From positions 69,110,537 through 69,174,536 of the forward strand of contig NC_134401.1 in NCBI RefSeq assembly GCF_050003625.1: DNA of 64,000 nt, read 5' to 3'. The position numbers and the translations under genes are program-made. The notes below the pieces were generated by a model. The model worked only from the letters and a program-made list of their open reading frames with translations, ran no database searches and was not told the origin of the DNA. Below are positions 44,321 through 54,918 of the stretch, piece by piece; position 1 is the first letter of the stretch; each line of letters opens with the position of its first letter. The DNA is from Haematobia irritans (Eukaryota > Arthropoda > Insecta > Diptera > Muscidae).

Positions 44321-44510
44321 AACTTTTAGCAAACAAGTTTGCTAATTCAGCAGCATTTGTTTGCTATTTTAGCTGTAAAAAATGTTTGCTGTTTCAACTA
44401 ACCAATGTTTGCTGAAACAACTACATGCTACTGCTGTCCTTTTTCAGCAAACAAAATCTGCTGTTTTAGCAAACATTTTTGCTATTATTAGTAACAAAAT
44501 TTTTTGAGTG
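44321..44510. repeat. Right end of the CACTCA segment
   Basis: Dense array of words such as TTTGCTGTTTCAACTAACC, CAGCAAACAAAATCTGCTG and TTTTAGCAAACATTTTTGC in both orientations, ending TTTTTTGAGTG with TA beyond. The tails of units A and B resemble the first part of it. Confidence 0.65.
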
Positions 44511-44673
44511 TAGTAATATTTTTTAAAAAAGTTGTAAAAATTTTGATTGTGAATTAATAATTTTTGTATAATAATAAATATTGTATTTTTATTGAATAAT
44601 TTATGTTTGATTAATATGATTCGGTAGTGGCATGTTTGGCTGAGAATCGTAGATAGTATTTCTCTCGGTGTTT
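44511..44673 (-). other. LINE spacer, right half
   Basis: AT-rich sequence after the ORF1 stop. It contains a near copy of the left spacer end (AATAATTTAT, ATTTTTGTAT words). Confidence 0.55.
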
Positions 44674-45452
44674 TCACGAAAAAAATGGGAGAAGATCATC
44701 CATATTTTCCATTAGGATCGGTGGGTCTGATTTATTACTTTTAATGTAGATTTGAACGAAAAGAGTAAGCTGTATGTATCTGTTTTTGTCTTTTATACTG
44801 TAGTGCTTTTTGTAGCTTGTGGATGTAAGGTTTTCATTTGCATAGATCGGGATATTAGAATCGAATCCAAAATGTTTTAAAAATAATTTCGTGTTGTTTG
44901 CGCGTTTGAACAGTGCGACATTTTTTAAAAAAGAATTTCTATCATAGGGAGATAGAAATGTAACTACTATAGCAGTATCTTTTATAGTGTTGTTTTTGTT
45001 TTTCAATCTGTAAATTGACTTTATAGCCGGTGCAGCAATATTTAACGTACTACACAAGTTTGTAAAAATTAAGAGCAAGTTTTCTCCGTTGCAACAGGGG
45101 ATCCCACTCAATCGAAGATCACAAGCTACTGACAAATTTTCTTGTTTGAGTCTTTGTTGTTTCAGGACGATTATTTCAGATTTCATTTCTGATATAATTT
45201 GTTCACAGTTACAAGTCTTTATATTCTGTATGTCGTTTTGTATGGAATCTATTTTGGCTGTAACTGTTTCCACTTTGGATAATCTATCTGATATAATTCT
45301 CTTCTCAAAATTTCTCTCTATGTAGCTCTCCCACTCGCTAAATTTCTTGTCTATAACTTGAGTTAGTTTTTCGAACAGTTTATCTATGAGCATAGCTACA
45401 CGTTGTGGCGATTCATAGTTTACACGACGCGGAGTGGTGTTTGTGTTAGAGT
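44674..45452 (-). pseudogene. CR1-like LINE ORF1 protein, main part
   Basis: The minus frame is open from the hAT/LOA junction; the first ATG inside is at 45393. Residues 1-90 are a heptad-rich coiled coil (FEKLTQVIDKKFSEWESYIE, VETVTAKIDSIQNDIQNI). A globular region follows (ACDLRLSGIPCCNGENLLLI, TAIVVTFLSPYDRNSFL, YANENLTSTSYK), resembling the FP25K-like domain of ORF1 proteins of CR1-related fly LINEs. Such proteins bind RNA in the retroelement particle. The N-terminus lies on the other side of the LOA/hAT insertions at 63287-63406. The ORF itself shows no stop. Confidence 0.75.
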
Positions 45453-45458
45453 CAGGGA
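45445..45458. repeat. Double target-site junction: GTTAGAGT plus CAGGGA
   Basis: GTTAGAGT (45445-45452) is the left 8-bp target copy of the hAT-like element; its right copy is 63287-63294. CAGGGA (45453-45458) is the first 6 bp of that element. TAGAGTCAGGGA (45447-45458) is repeated at 59026-59037 and is the LOA target duplication. Confidence 0.85.
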
Positions 45459-45481
45459 GTGTGGTGGGATATTAGGCCACC

Positions 45482-46711
45482 ATGCAGAGAAATTCAAAGA
45501 CATCCACTGGGTTGCTAACTTCAGGGCCCAGTGGACGAGTATCGACTGGAGTTATAGATTTGGGCAATGACCAAGATTTAGGCCCAATTAGTCGACCTGT
45601 AGACGGGTCGACAGGTGGCGACAATTTGACAAGTCGGACCTTTTCCAAGGTAACGGCATCAAAAGGAGGTAATCCCTCACGAAAGAGATTCAAAGAACGA
45701 AGAAATGCTTTGTTTATCCTAAAGAAATTAGGATCAGTCGACCCAAGCACGTTGTCGGCTAAACAAAGCGATTCCTTAAAATGGGCTCAAGGAATTCTTG
45801 AGGCTGGAAAAAGGGAACGATCACCGGATGAGCTGCCATCCTCCAAAAGGGATCAACGATCGTTTGCCTCAGTTGCTAAAGACAGCCTTGTGATGGCTAT
45901 CATTAATAAAGGAGCATTGGGCGGTATGGTTCCAAAGCAAAAATGGGGGGAAATTGAGAATGCTTTGTCTGGCGTCTACTCACAGGTGCTGGAAAAGTTT
46001 CCCGGCCCAGATCCTCGACACCAAGAGGCTGGTTGGTATCAAGGACGATTTAAGCTAGTCGCATTTGAGGACCAGAGGTCTATAGAATGTTTTAAAGCTG
46101 CTCTGATACTAATTGGTGAAGTTTGGGAAGGAGCTGCTCTAGAGTTAGTCGAGAAGAAAGACATACCGGCTAGACCAAGAGCACATGCGTGGATACCTGC
46201 AAACCCTCCTGACCCTGAATCTATTTTAAATAGACTGAAACAATGCAATCCAGATCTTCCAACAGCTGATTGGAAGGTTGGCCGTTTGGATGAAGTGGAT
46301 GGGCCAAGACGGCATGCAGTGTTTATATTGAACACTCAGTCTTTGCCACATCTAGCAAAGTCCCAGGGCCGTGTATGTTATGGCTTTCATTATATCCAAA
46401 TGAAGGTGTATAAAAACGATCAGCTAAAGGATTCAGAAATGGACAAGCCTCTGTCTGAATCAGAAGTAAGCGGATCCTCTTGCGAAGTCGAGGGGGATAC
46501 CAAGACATTTGAAGACATGGATAGATACCGTATGCGTGAGGAGGCTTCTACTGCCTCAGAACTCACCAAAGTTGAACCTATGGTTATTGCGAGAGTCACC
46601 GATATCTCTGAAGAGGACATTCTTGATGACTCGATTGAAGCGGCTGATGTGACGGTTGTTGAAAATCTCGATGGTCCTACGGATCCTCCAGATAAATCTT
46701 CATCATTGTAA
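45482..46711 (+). CDS. LOA ORF1 protein (409 aa), DUF4780-like
   Basis: Start at 45482 directly after CCACC (CACCATGC), a fair Kozak context. The N-terminus is Ser/Thr/Gly-rich with basic patches (PSRKRFKERR). About residues 150-320 contain KWGEIENALSGVYSQVL, GWYQGRFKLVAFEDQRSIEC and RRHAVFILNTQSLPHLAKSQ, the pattern I associate with DUF4780 in ORF1 of LOA-group LINEs. The acidic Ser-rich tail overlaps the start of ORF2 by about 40 nt. ORF1 proteins of this type bind element RNA. The frame is intact. Confidence 0.82.
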   Translation: MQRNSKTSTGLLTSGPSGRVSTGVIDLGNDQDLGPISRPVDGSTGGDNLTSRTFSKVTASKGGNPSRKRFKERRNALFILKKLGSVDPSTLSAKQSDSLKWAQGILEAGKRERSPDELPSSKRDQRSFASVAKDSLVMAIINKGALGGMVPKQKWGEIENALSGVYSQVLEKFPGPDPRHQEAGWYQGRFKLVAFEDQRSIECFKAALILIGEVWEGAALELVEKKDIPARPRAHAWIPANPPDPESILNRLKQCNPDLPTADWKVGRLDEVDGPRRHAVFILNTQSLPHLAKSQGRVCYGFHYIQMKVYKNDQLKDSEMDKPLSESEVSGSSCEVEGDTKTFEDMDRYRMREEASTASELTKVEPMVIARVTDISEEDILDDSIEAADVTVVENLDGPTDPPDKSSSL

Positions 46712-47538
46712 GGCTGCATGTGCTGCCTTAAAAGTTCTCCTGATGAAAGGGGACATAGATATAGTTCTTATTCAAGAACCATATGTTTATAAAAACAAAA
46801 TATGTGAATTAAGTACTCCGGGGTTCAAACTATTGCAGTATAGTGGTAATGATGTAAATCGAGCCTGTATAATTGCTAAAAACGAGCTCAACTTGTTTCT
46901 GCTTCCTTCAATGTGCAATACAGACACTGTCGTTGCCAGTTTAGAAATAGCCAAATGCAAATATTGGGTATCTTCGGTCTACATGGGACATGACAGGGAG
47001 ATGCCTCCATATGCCGTTAAGACCTTAGTGGAGGAGTCATGGAAAACAAAGACGAAACTCATTATGGGATGCGATGCGAATGCACATCATAGTATATGGG
47101 GAAGTAGTGATACTAATGCAAGGGGAGAGTCGCTAATAGAGTTTATTTTGCGTACTAATCTGGTAGTTTGCAACAAGGGAGATGTCCCAACCTTTGTCAC
47201 TAAAAACAGGCAAGAGGTTTTGGACATCACCTTGGCCTCGCAAGAACTGAATGAAATGATATCTGAGTGGCAGGTTTTAAGTGAACACAGCTTCTCAGAT
47301 CATCGCTACATCAGTTTCAAATTTGATGTTCATATCACCAAGATCATATTTCCGCCAAATGTTAGGAAAGCTGACTGGAATAGGTATAGGGAATCGTTCA
47401 ATATGATGATACCGGAAATAACAGAGACAAATATGAGAAATGTGCAAGATATCGAATACGCAGTGGAGCGGATTACTAAGGCCTTCAACATCTCACTGAA
47501 AGCTGCATGCCCTAGAGGAAAGCCAATGGGGAAACATC
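46671..47538 (+). pseudogene. LOA ORF2, endonuclease part (before Gypsy-B)
   Basis: Start MVLRILQINLHHCKAA overlaps the ORF1 end in another frame. Endonuclease blocks: IVLIQEPYVY (catalytic E), IMGCDANAHHSIWGS, LVVCNKGDVPTFV, EVLDITLAS and FSDHRYISF (last H). Coding stops in the gypsy LTR after CPRGKPMGKH; it resumes without loss at 56222 (RPPWWSTEL), so the gypsy insertion is the only break here. Confidence 0.9.
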
Positions 47539-49889
47539 TGTAATGATTTGTTTAATTTTTTGGTTTTTTTGATATGTTGTTGTGGATGTGCAAAATTTTG
47601 TGAGGAATTTGTTTAGCCTGCCTATTGTGGTGCCGGCGCTTAATAACGCCACTTGGCAAAAATGTTAATTTTGATATTGCAGGCACAACTGAGTGCCACA
47701 GCAATTTAAATAAAAAGATTTTTAATTTATGGTGATGTGCCGGTTTTAGGCTTAAAAACTTGAATGTTCCTTTATTTAATTTTTCTTGATCTTTTATACA
47801 AAGATAACGGCATTTCTTATTTTGTTTTCTTTTTTCAAACATATCCTTAAAAATAAACAACAATCCTTATATCTAATCATATGTTCTATTACTTATTACT
47901 AAACAGCTGTTTGAATTACAATGTAACTTAACCCAATAAACACAGGATGAGCGTTTTTCAAATGCAACAACTTTTCAGTTTGAGGGTAACTATAATTATC
48001 AACATAAATTCAACTTGACTTGAAACAGCTCATATTCAATACATCTTCAAATTGTTTGCGAATTACTTCCAATTTGCCAAAATGTTGACGAAATCTTTGA
48101 AAAGGGGTTGAAGATAATATGAGAAAACTTTGACAAAACACTACCCTAAAATGCAACGAAAAAACCATGTGGTTTTCAATACTTGTTTGTGCAACGAAGT
48201 TCGTGGTCAATTGAAAGAAATAAAAAACATTTTAGACAAAAAACTGAATTTACTCCAAATAGTTTCTAATAATACGTAAGTGAAAATAAAAAAATGATAT
48301 GAAACTTTAAGGAAGACACTAAATTATATCTCTTTGCCGAAAACTAAAATTATGGATTCTACGTTCTTTAAAACATTAAAAAGCTGACCGATGAAAAAAT
48401 GTTGGACAAGTAACTGGAACTGCTTCAAATGGTTTATAATAATTGGTAAGTCAATATGAAAAATTAAATCAACACTTTAGAGAAGTCACTAAATTTAAAT
48501 CTCATTGCAGAAAACTAAAATATTTGGATGCTGCATTCTTGGAAACATTAAGAGGTTGACCAATGAAAAATGATGGTGGCTTATCGAAAAGAGAAAGTTT
48601 CCATAAATCAAAGTACAATGAATTAAACTTGGTATTTATGCTTTTCCATATCAACTACTGGGGGATAATTCGCATCACGCCTATAGTTTAATTTACATCG
48701 CATCATCGGTTTAATTTGATATTTTGTGAATTGAAATTGCTGGAAATTTATTCTAACTCTCTAGTCATCAAGTTCCTTGCTAATTTCCCGAATTTTAATG
48801 AGTTTTACAAGACACCAACGTTCTTGAGGAATTTTGTGGGTTTCAATACATTTTGTGCCACGAAGTACGTGGTCAGTTATTTTTATTGACATAAAACTGA
48901 AATTAATCCAAAACGGTAATTATAATTGGTAAGTCAAAATAAAAAGTGAAATGAAAACGTAATGGAAATCACAAAACTCGATTGTTTTGCAGAAAACTAA
49001 AATCATTGGATATTATATTCTTGGAAGATGTTGACCGGTGAAAAAATGATGAAGGAAACAACAAAGAAAAGATTCCAGAAAACTTGCAAAGTGCAACCAA
49101 TTAAAACAAAGTGCAACAGTTCCTAAATCAAGAACTTCTGGATGAAAATGTGCATTACATCAATTTACATTCCGTCATCAGTTTGATATTTTGTGAATTC
49201 CTCTTGATGGAATCTATTCTAACACGCAGGCCAGCAAGTTCCTCGATAGTAATTATTTGAAATTGTCAGCATATTAATTAATAATTAATTAATTAATAGT
49301 TATGTGACACCAACATTATGGGGGAAATTATACATGAAAAATGTTTAAGTTATTTAAAGTTGTATTGATAGTTTTAGTTATTAATACCTTTAATAAGATA
49401 ATTATGTTTTGATTGGTATTATAACATATTATTATTTTTTATATTGTTAATGTTATTTTTAATATTATTATATTTTTAACGAAAAAAATTAATAAAATGT
49501 ACAAAATCACTAGAAATTTAGTGTTGACTTTCAGTAAGAACTGGGATTGACTTTCATGCAAATTGTGGTTAGAAAATATTCGCAGCAATATTAGTTTTTA
49601 ATTTGTCTCACATTGAAAACTGTTTGAGAAATTATTGAGTAGCAATGCATTTCAATTTGAGGATTACAATTGAGAGATTATTGCTATTGTGTTGAATTTT
49701 ACTGTTGAGGGTAATGTCTGTTTTTTGTTGAGAACGCGATTTTCTCAACAATTTCTCAACTTGAATATTACCCTAATCCTTTGAAAAAATGTTTGAAAAA
49801 TTATTGCATTTTAGTATTTTTCAAACGTTTGTGTTTATTGGGAAACTATTGAACAGCTGGCTTAAAACTAATGTACCGAATACACTACA
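47539..49889 (-). repeat. Gypsy-B 3' LTR with nested 1.9-kb element
   Basis: TGTAATGATT ... ACACTACA on the plus strand; 438 bp plus 1,911 bp insertion plus 2-bp duplication. The uninterrupted copy is at 55780-56217. Confidence 0.95.
47932..49842. mobile_element. CCCAATAAACACA element, copy 2 (2-bp target site AA)
   Basis: 1,911 bp, inverted orientation compared with 8845-10715. The other LTR gives the empty site ACTTAAACTATTG, so the duplication is exactly AA. It shares with copy 1 the ends, the subterminal words and a 65-codon ORF (48010-48210, copy 1 10431-10637). It lacks the GGCCGGTAC MITE but has about 470 bp of additional middle sequence. Confidence 0.9.
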
Positions 49890-49903
49890 CCCTCACCCTT
49901 TGG
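49890..49903 (-). promoter_or_regulatory. Gypsy-B polypurine tract
   Basis: On the minus strand, AAAGGGTGAGGG stands directly before the 3' LTR start TGTAGTG. Confidence 0.78.
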
Positions 49904-50099
49904 AAAAAAAATAATTTTTATATCCAAAAATTATTTTTTAAAAATCCTATCAATATATACATAGCATACATACAATTCAGTGAATTTTTTTATTACAATT
50001 CAATTATTTTTTATTGTGTAATACATACATTTCAATTATTTATCAATTCTATACATTCCATTTTTTAAACATATTGTTATGGTACTTCTTCTTTATTCC

Positions 50100-51659
50100 T
50101 TATTCTAAAATTGAGTTTACTCCATCTCTAACTAGTATCTTATATGGGCCATGATATGGCGGTTGATTTTTCTTCCTATTCATTGTTCTCAAAAGAACGA
50201 GGTCTCCTACTTTCAAATTTAGTGAATTTGATGATTCATCTTGGAGTACCCTTTTTATTTTAGTTTTTTCTAATAAATCTTTAGCTCTTTCGAGAGAAAA
50301 TTTTAACCTGTGCCTTAATTCAGCAACATAATCATCAGTGTTGTAAAATTGGCTAGTTTTATTTATTTCATCGTTGGGTAAGGAAGGAAGTTTTCCAAAT
50401 ATTAGTTCATAAGGTGAATAACCTGTATCTATATGCGGTGACGTATTGTAGGCAAAAGTAAAATAAGGAATCCAAGTATCCCACTCATCATTTTTGGAGA
50501 AATTTAATAAGAATTCGTTAAGTACCCTATGATTTCTTTCTATCGAACCTAAGGTTTCATGGTGATATGGAGCACTAAAAATTTGTTTTATCCTCAACAA
50601 TCTACATACCTCTGCCATTAATTGATTGGTAAATTCAGTGCCCTTATCAGCTTTCAAAATTTTGAAATTCCCATAAATTAGTATGAAGTGTTCGACTAAC
50701 GTTCTTGCTACAGTTTTCGCATCCTTTGATTCCATTGGAATCGCTACAATATATTTTGTCAAATCACATTGAATCGTTAGAATATACCGATAATGATTCG
50801 ATAACCTCAACGGTCCTACTGTATCAATGGAAACAGTTTCAAAACTAGTTGTTGGTGTATTGGTAAGTGTAAATTGTTCTTTCGTGTGTCTTGTCTGTTT
50901 ATTCATTTTGCATTGCGGGCAATTTAGGACAAAGCCTTTTATCATCTTGTACATATTTCTCCAAATATATCTCTGTTTAATTTTTAGGGTTGTTTTTCTG
51001 ACACCTAAGTGTCCTCCATGTGTTGAGTTATGAAACTCATCTATTAGTTTCAGTTGTGTATCTTTACAATGTATTCTTTTCGGTTCATCGTATATTAAAA
51101 TTTTCAAATCCGTTTTCATATGTTTCTGCATTTTTGTAAATATTATTTTAAATTCTTCCATGGCCATGGTTTTAAAAATATTATCGTTTCTGCTCAGAGC
51201 TAATTCGCGTATCTTATGATCACGCATCAACGACGTCAGCTTCTCCAAACTCGCTCGTAAGTCAGATGGATTATCGCTGCATCTTACAATAATTTCGTAT
51301 TTTCCAACTTCTATCTTTGTTTTCCTATTTTCCTCTAGAGGTACAAATTTAAGTTTCATCAAGTTTTTTATATCCGCTACAGAAGTACACTCCCAAATGT
51401 AAAGTTGATCAGGCTTTAACATCGTGGTACTTGCTGCGGTACTCATGTCAGTGTTTTTCCCATGTGCAGTTTTCCTCTGCATGCTTCTAGTGATAGCTAA
51501 TATCCTTCTTTCATTTTCAACTTTATCCGGAATCATAGCTTTTAGGGCGTCACTATTTAAAACTATTCTAGATAACGCATCGGCATTCGTGTTCATTTTT
51601 CCTTTCTTGTAAATTATTTCGAAGTCATAATCGCTCAAATCCATTCTTATCCGTGTCAT
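50100..51659 (-). CDS. Gypsy-B pol, integrase part (519 aa)
   Basis: Begins MTRIRMDLSDYDFEIIYKKG, NADALSR, the end of RNase H and the tether. The HHCC module: HNSTHGGHLG and CPQCKMNKQ. The DDE core: D in SIDTVGPLRLS, D in LKADKGTEF and E in LGSIERNHRVL. The C-terminus has GDLVLLRTMN and PPYHGPYKIL. Upstream, the RT-RNase H ORF ends at 51656 in the overlapping ATGA. A six-A rather than five-A run here would give one frame. The ORF ends about 210 bp before the LTR. Confidence 0.92.
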   Translation of the reverse strand: MTRIRMDLSDYDFEIIYKKGKMNTNADALSRIVLNSDALKAMIPDKVENERRILAITRSMQRKTAHGKNTDMSTAASTTMLKPDQLYIWECTSVADIKNLMKLKFVPLEENRKTKIEVGKYEIIVRCSDNPSDLRASLEKLTSLMRDHKIRELALSRNDNIFKTMAMEEFKIIFTKMQKHMKTDLKILIYDEPKRIHCKDTQLKLIDEFHNSTHGGHLGVRKTTLKIKQRYIWRNMYKMIKGFVLNCPQCKMNKQTRHTKEQFTLTNTPTTSFETVSIDTVGPLRLSNHYRYILTIQCDLTKYIVAIPMESKDAKTVARTLVEHFILIYGNFKILKADKGTEFTNQLMAEVCRLLRIKQIFSAPYHHETLGSIERNHRVLNEFLLNFSKNDEWDTWIPYFTFAYNTSPHIDTGYSPYELIFGKLPSLPNDEINKTSQFYNTDDYVAELRHRLKFSLERAKDLLEKTKIKRVLQDESSNSLNLKVGDLVLLRTMNRKKNQPPYHGPYKILVRDGVNSILE

Positions 51660-53700
51660 TTTTGACGATGGTTACTGTGCGTAAAAAGAGATACTAAAGG
51701 CCTGTGATCTGTGACCACATAGAACCTTCTGCCATATAAATAGGGTCTAAAGAAATTTATTCCCCAATGAATGGCCAACAATTCCTTTTCGATGATAGGT
51801 TTGTTCAAATCGTGTTTCTGCAGTGTAGCACTTGCATATGATATTGGTAAATCTGCACCAATCTCCCCTTGGGAAAGAACAGCGCCAAGTGCATAGTTGG
51901 ATGCATCTGTAGTTAAAATAAACGGTTTCGTAAAATCCGGGTATTTAAGAATTTCTGGTTGTAAAAGTTTCTTTTTCAGTGTTTCAAATGCACTCTGACA
52001 TTTTTCACTCCACACAAATTTGTTGTCTTTCTTCAGCAGTGCATTGAGGGGTCTAGCTATGTCGGCAAAATGTGAAATAAATCGCCTGTAGTAGTTGCAA
52101 AATGCAACGAATCTTCTTACTTCATCTGCATTTACTGGTATGGGATAGTTTTTTATTGCTTCATCCTTCGCAGGGTCTGTTTTCACGCCTTTATCAGTTA
52201 TTAAATGGCCCAAATAAATTACCTCAGGCTTAAGAAAGCTACATTTATTGGCATTGAGCTTTATATTGAACTTCCGCAATCGTTGAAATACGTTTCTCAA
52301 ATTGGAATTGTGATGCTTCAAGCTACATCCAAAAACTATTATGTCATCAACATAGAGAAAAGCTGATTCATCCAATCCGCTCAAAGCAATCGTTAACATT
52401 CTTTGAAAGCTGTTCGAAGATATCTTTAATCCAAATGGCAAACGTTTAAACTGGAAATGTCCATTTCCTGTAGAAAAGGCCGTTAGTGGTCTGGAATCCT
52501 CGTACAGACCTATCTGGTGAAACGAACTCGTCATGTCCAGTGTTGAGAAATATCTTGCTCTTCCGAGTCTATCTAATACATCTTCAATTCGTGTCAATGG
52601 AAATTTATCGTTAACGATTTTGTCATTAAGTTTTCTGAAATCCACTACCAAACGCCATTTCTTTGTTCCATCAGTAGATTTCTTCGGAACTACTAGCAAA
52701 GGTGAATTATAAGGGCTGGTGGAATCTTCAATGATGTCATCACTCCTCATTTGCTCGACTTGCTTATTTATTTCATCCATCTGTGTGTGGGGAAGACGAT
52801 AATTTTTTATATAAACCGGAGAATCATCAATGGTTTGTATTTGTTGAGTATAAAAATTATTTATACTCAATTTATCCCCAGGAAGATGGAAAACATCTTC
52901 AAATTCTTTAAAAATCTCAATAATTGACTCCCTGGAATCAGGATCACATGTTCCAATATCAATATTGGTCAATAAAGTTTTAATTCTTTCAGGATTACGT
53001 GTCTTCGAATGACTTGCATAACAAATGTCATATTCACTCAAAGGATGTATTTCACAATCAATGCTGTCAATCTTCACTGCCGCATCTGTAGTATTTAGTA
53101 TCCTCACATGTTTTATGCCTTTAGCAGGTATTATGGTATTTGCTAAGAAAACTCCTTCCGCCAATCTTTTATTTAATACAATACTATTTTCTCTCACATC
53201 CACACTTATTGGGAAAATCATTTCTGAACGTGCTGGTATAATGGTGGCGCTTTGATTAATCGGTCTCGTATTCATTGGTAATATGATTTCATCATCATTG
53301 ATGTTAAACGAAATAGTGTATGTTTCAAAGTCTATTTTACACAAGTATCTTGACAGAATATCTCTCCCGATAATGCCATCTGTTGGGATTGGAAAATTCT
53401 CATCCACAATATAAAACTTGTCATCCAAAACAAATCTTTCAATATGTAAATCCAATGTTGTAGTACCAATACACTGTACTGCGTCTTCAGTAATGCCAGT
53501 GAGTTTCACGGTTTCACTTTGATTTATATTGCCAAAATTGTGGTTTTTGCAAATTGAAACATCAGCTCCCGTGTCAATCAAAAATCTTAATTCTTTATCA
53601 ATATTGCCACATTTTATAGATACAAATGCGCTAGATTTTGCCGATATATTGAAAATTCTTATATTTGGCCCTCTTGGACAACAGCTTCCTCCATTGTCCG
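51656..53700 (-). CDS. Gypsy-B pol: protease, RT, RNase H
   Basis: The frame is open from about 53700 and overlaps gag in the -1 frame, as usual for gag-pol of this class; its first Met is at 53581. Protease: LIDTGADVSIC and IIGRDIL. RT: FSTLDMTSSFHQIGL, then FLYVDDIIVFG with the YVDD catalytic box. RNase H: ILTTDASNYALGAVLSQ, VVTDHRPLVSLF. Stop at 51656 in NHRQK, just where integrase reading begins in the next frame. Otherwise no lesion in more than 640 codons. Confidence 0.93.
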
Positions 53701-54918
53701 GCCTTCGTAGTTTCCCTCATCGGCTGAATAAGGAAATGCTCGAAAACGTTGATTTGTTCTTCCGTCATATGAACGGTTCCGGGTATTTTGAGAATAATTG
53801 CCGCGAAAGTCGTCGTGCCCATTATTCCTCGTGTAATTATTGTTATTATTTTGATAATTGGTTTGTTTTCGGTTAGTGTTGATACTAGTATTGTTATGTC
53901 GCCAATTGTTGCGTCTGTTTCTATCGTCGAAACGCTCCCTAGGCCTAAACTGACTATCTCCACTATATGTATTGTTGTTCCCAAATCTATTATTATTACT
54001 ATACCTACTATCGTTACCATTATCATTCCTACTTCTTCCACCTCTAAAATTCCTATTATGACCTCTATTTATGAAAAACATGTTCTTATCTGCCGATTCT
54101 AAATTCTTCTCGGCAGTAATACATCTCTGTGCTGCCTCACTCAAAGTTTTTGGCATGTTCGATAATAATATAGGTTGATATTCAGCACTAACACCCTTAA
54201 CAAATACATTAAGTGCCATGCCATCATTCACTTTATATATTGCATCCTTCGTTTCCTGTGATGGGTTCGACAAACTCCCTATTTCAAACGCACTTAACTG
54301 ATCTGCAAGCTCTGAAACTTTTTCCCTAAACTCAGTTATAGTCGACCTTCCTTGTACCGTAGTACCCAATTCAGTTAAAACCTGTTGCAACGTTTTCGGA
54401 TTCGGAAATGTCTCTTCTAAACTTTTCTTCAATTCACGCCATGTTGTTGGTTTGTTGGAACGACCTAAAATACTCCTCACCTGGGTTGACAGCTTGAAAT
54501 TATAGACATACTTAACGAATATGGGTCTATCTTCTTCCTTCAACAAATCGTGCAGCAATTCAGTTTGCGAAATAAAATCATCCAAAAATTTAAATGTCCC
54601 CTTGAATACCTGTAGGTTTTTGCCTACCATAGATATGTCAAACGACGCCATATTGGGAAAACTTTCTACCTCCCCAACTTCCTCTTTTACGTTTAAAGTT
54701 TTTAAAATGTTCTCAGTTTCTCCAAGTAGCTTCTCAAATTGTAATTTTAAAGTTTTGACCTCTTCTTCATCAACAACTTCATTAATTTCATTTCTTAGAA
54801 AATTCAACCGAGCAAACTTTTCTTCTATATACTTCTTAGAGAAAGTTCTATTCACGCTCTTCCTCAAATTATTTTTTAATTTCTCTAACTCATTTATATA
54901 TTCATTTAGCGACTCCAT
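53659..54918 (-). CDS. Gypsy-B gag (419 aa)
   Basis: Start MESLNEYINELEKLKNNLRK. Residues 1-95 coiled coil; about 110-270 capsid-like helical domain (FKGTFKFLDDFISQTELLHD, WRELKKSLEETFPNPKTL). The C-terminal third is Asn/Arg/Gly-rich (RGHNRNFRGGRSRNDN) and has no CCHC knuckle; as in errantivirus-like elements the basic low-complexity tail would bind RNA. The ORF is intact and its end overlaps the protease frame by about 40 nt. Confidence 0.88.
   Translation of the reverse strand: MESLNEYINELEKLKNNLRKSVNRTFSKKYIEEKFARLNFLRNEINEVVDEEEVKTLKLQFEKLLGETENILKTLNVKEEVGEVESFPNMASFDISMVGKNLQVFKGTFKFLDDFISQTELLHDLLKEEDRPIFVKYVYNFKLSTQVRSILGRSNKPTTWRELKKSLEETFPNPKTLQQVLTELGTTVQGRSTITEFREKVSELADQLSAFEIGSLSNPSQETKDAIYKVNDGMALNVFVKGVSAEYQPILLSNMPKTLSEAAQRCITAEKNLESADKNMFFINRGHNRNFRGGRSRNDNGNDSRYSNNNRFGNNNTYSGDSQFRPRERFDDRNRRNNWRHNNTSINTNRKQTNYQNNNNNYTRNNGHDDFRGNYSQNTRNRSYDGRTNQRFRAFPYSADEGNYEGRTMEEAVVQEGQI

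Larger units (their letters stand above)
14601..44510. mobile_element. 29.9-kb segment with CACTCA...TGAGTG ends, inserted in the LINE
   Basis: Left end CACTCATAGAAAAAAGTCTG; right end inverted CACTCAAAAAATTTTGTTAC. Both are followed by AATAGCAAA and then by many GCTGTTT(T/C)AGCAAACA-type words. TA flanks both sides. On both outer sides lies the spacer of the same LINE in the same orientation. Subtracting nested elements and the tandem duplication leaves roughly 6-7 kb carrying one copy of the unknown gene, a normal size for a DNA transposon. No transposase was found. That it moved as one unit is inference. Confidence 0.5.

Noticed and set aside
14601..44510. Polinton/Maverick-type giant element
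   Set aside because: No protein-primed DNA polymerase, retroviral-type integrase, ATPase or capsid gene, and the ends are CACTC, not AG.
47552..47863. 103-codon minus-strand ORF, identical at 55793-56104
   Set aside because: It lies wholly in the Gypsy-B LTR and is identical because the LTRs are. Lysine-rich, no domain.
51650..51665. Programmed -1 frameshift between RNase H and integrase in Gypsy-B
   Set aside because: The zero-frame codons CAA AAA preceded by T do not form an X XXY YYZ heptamer. A one-base loss in an A run is simpler.
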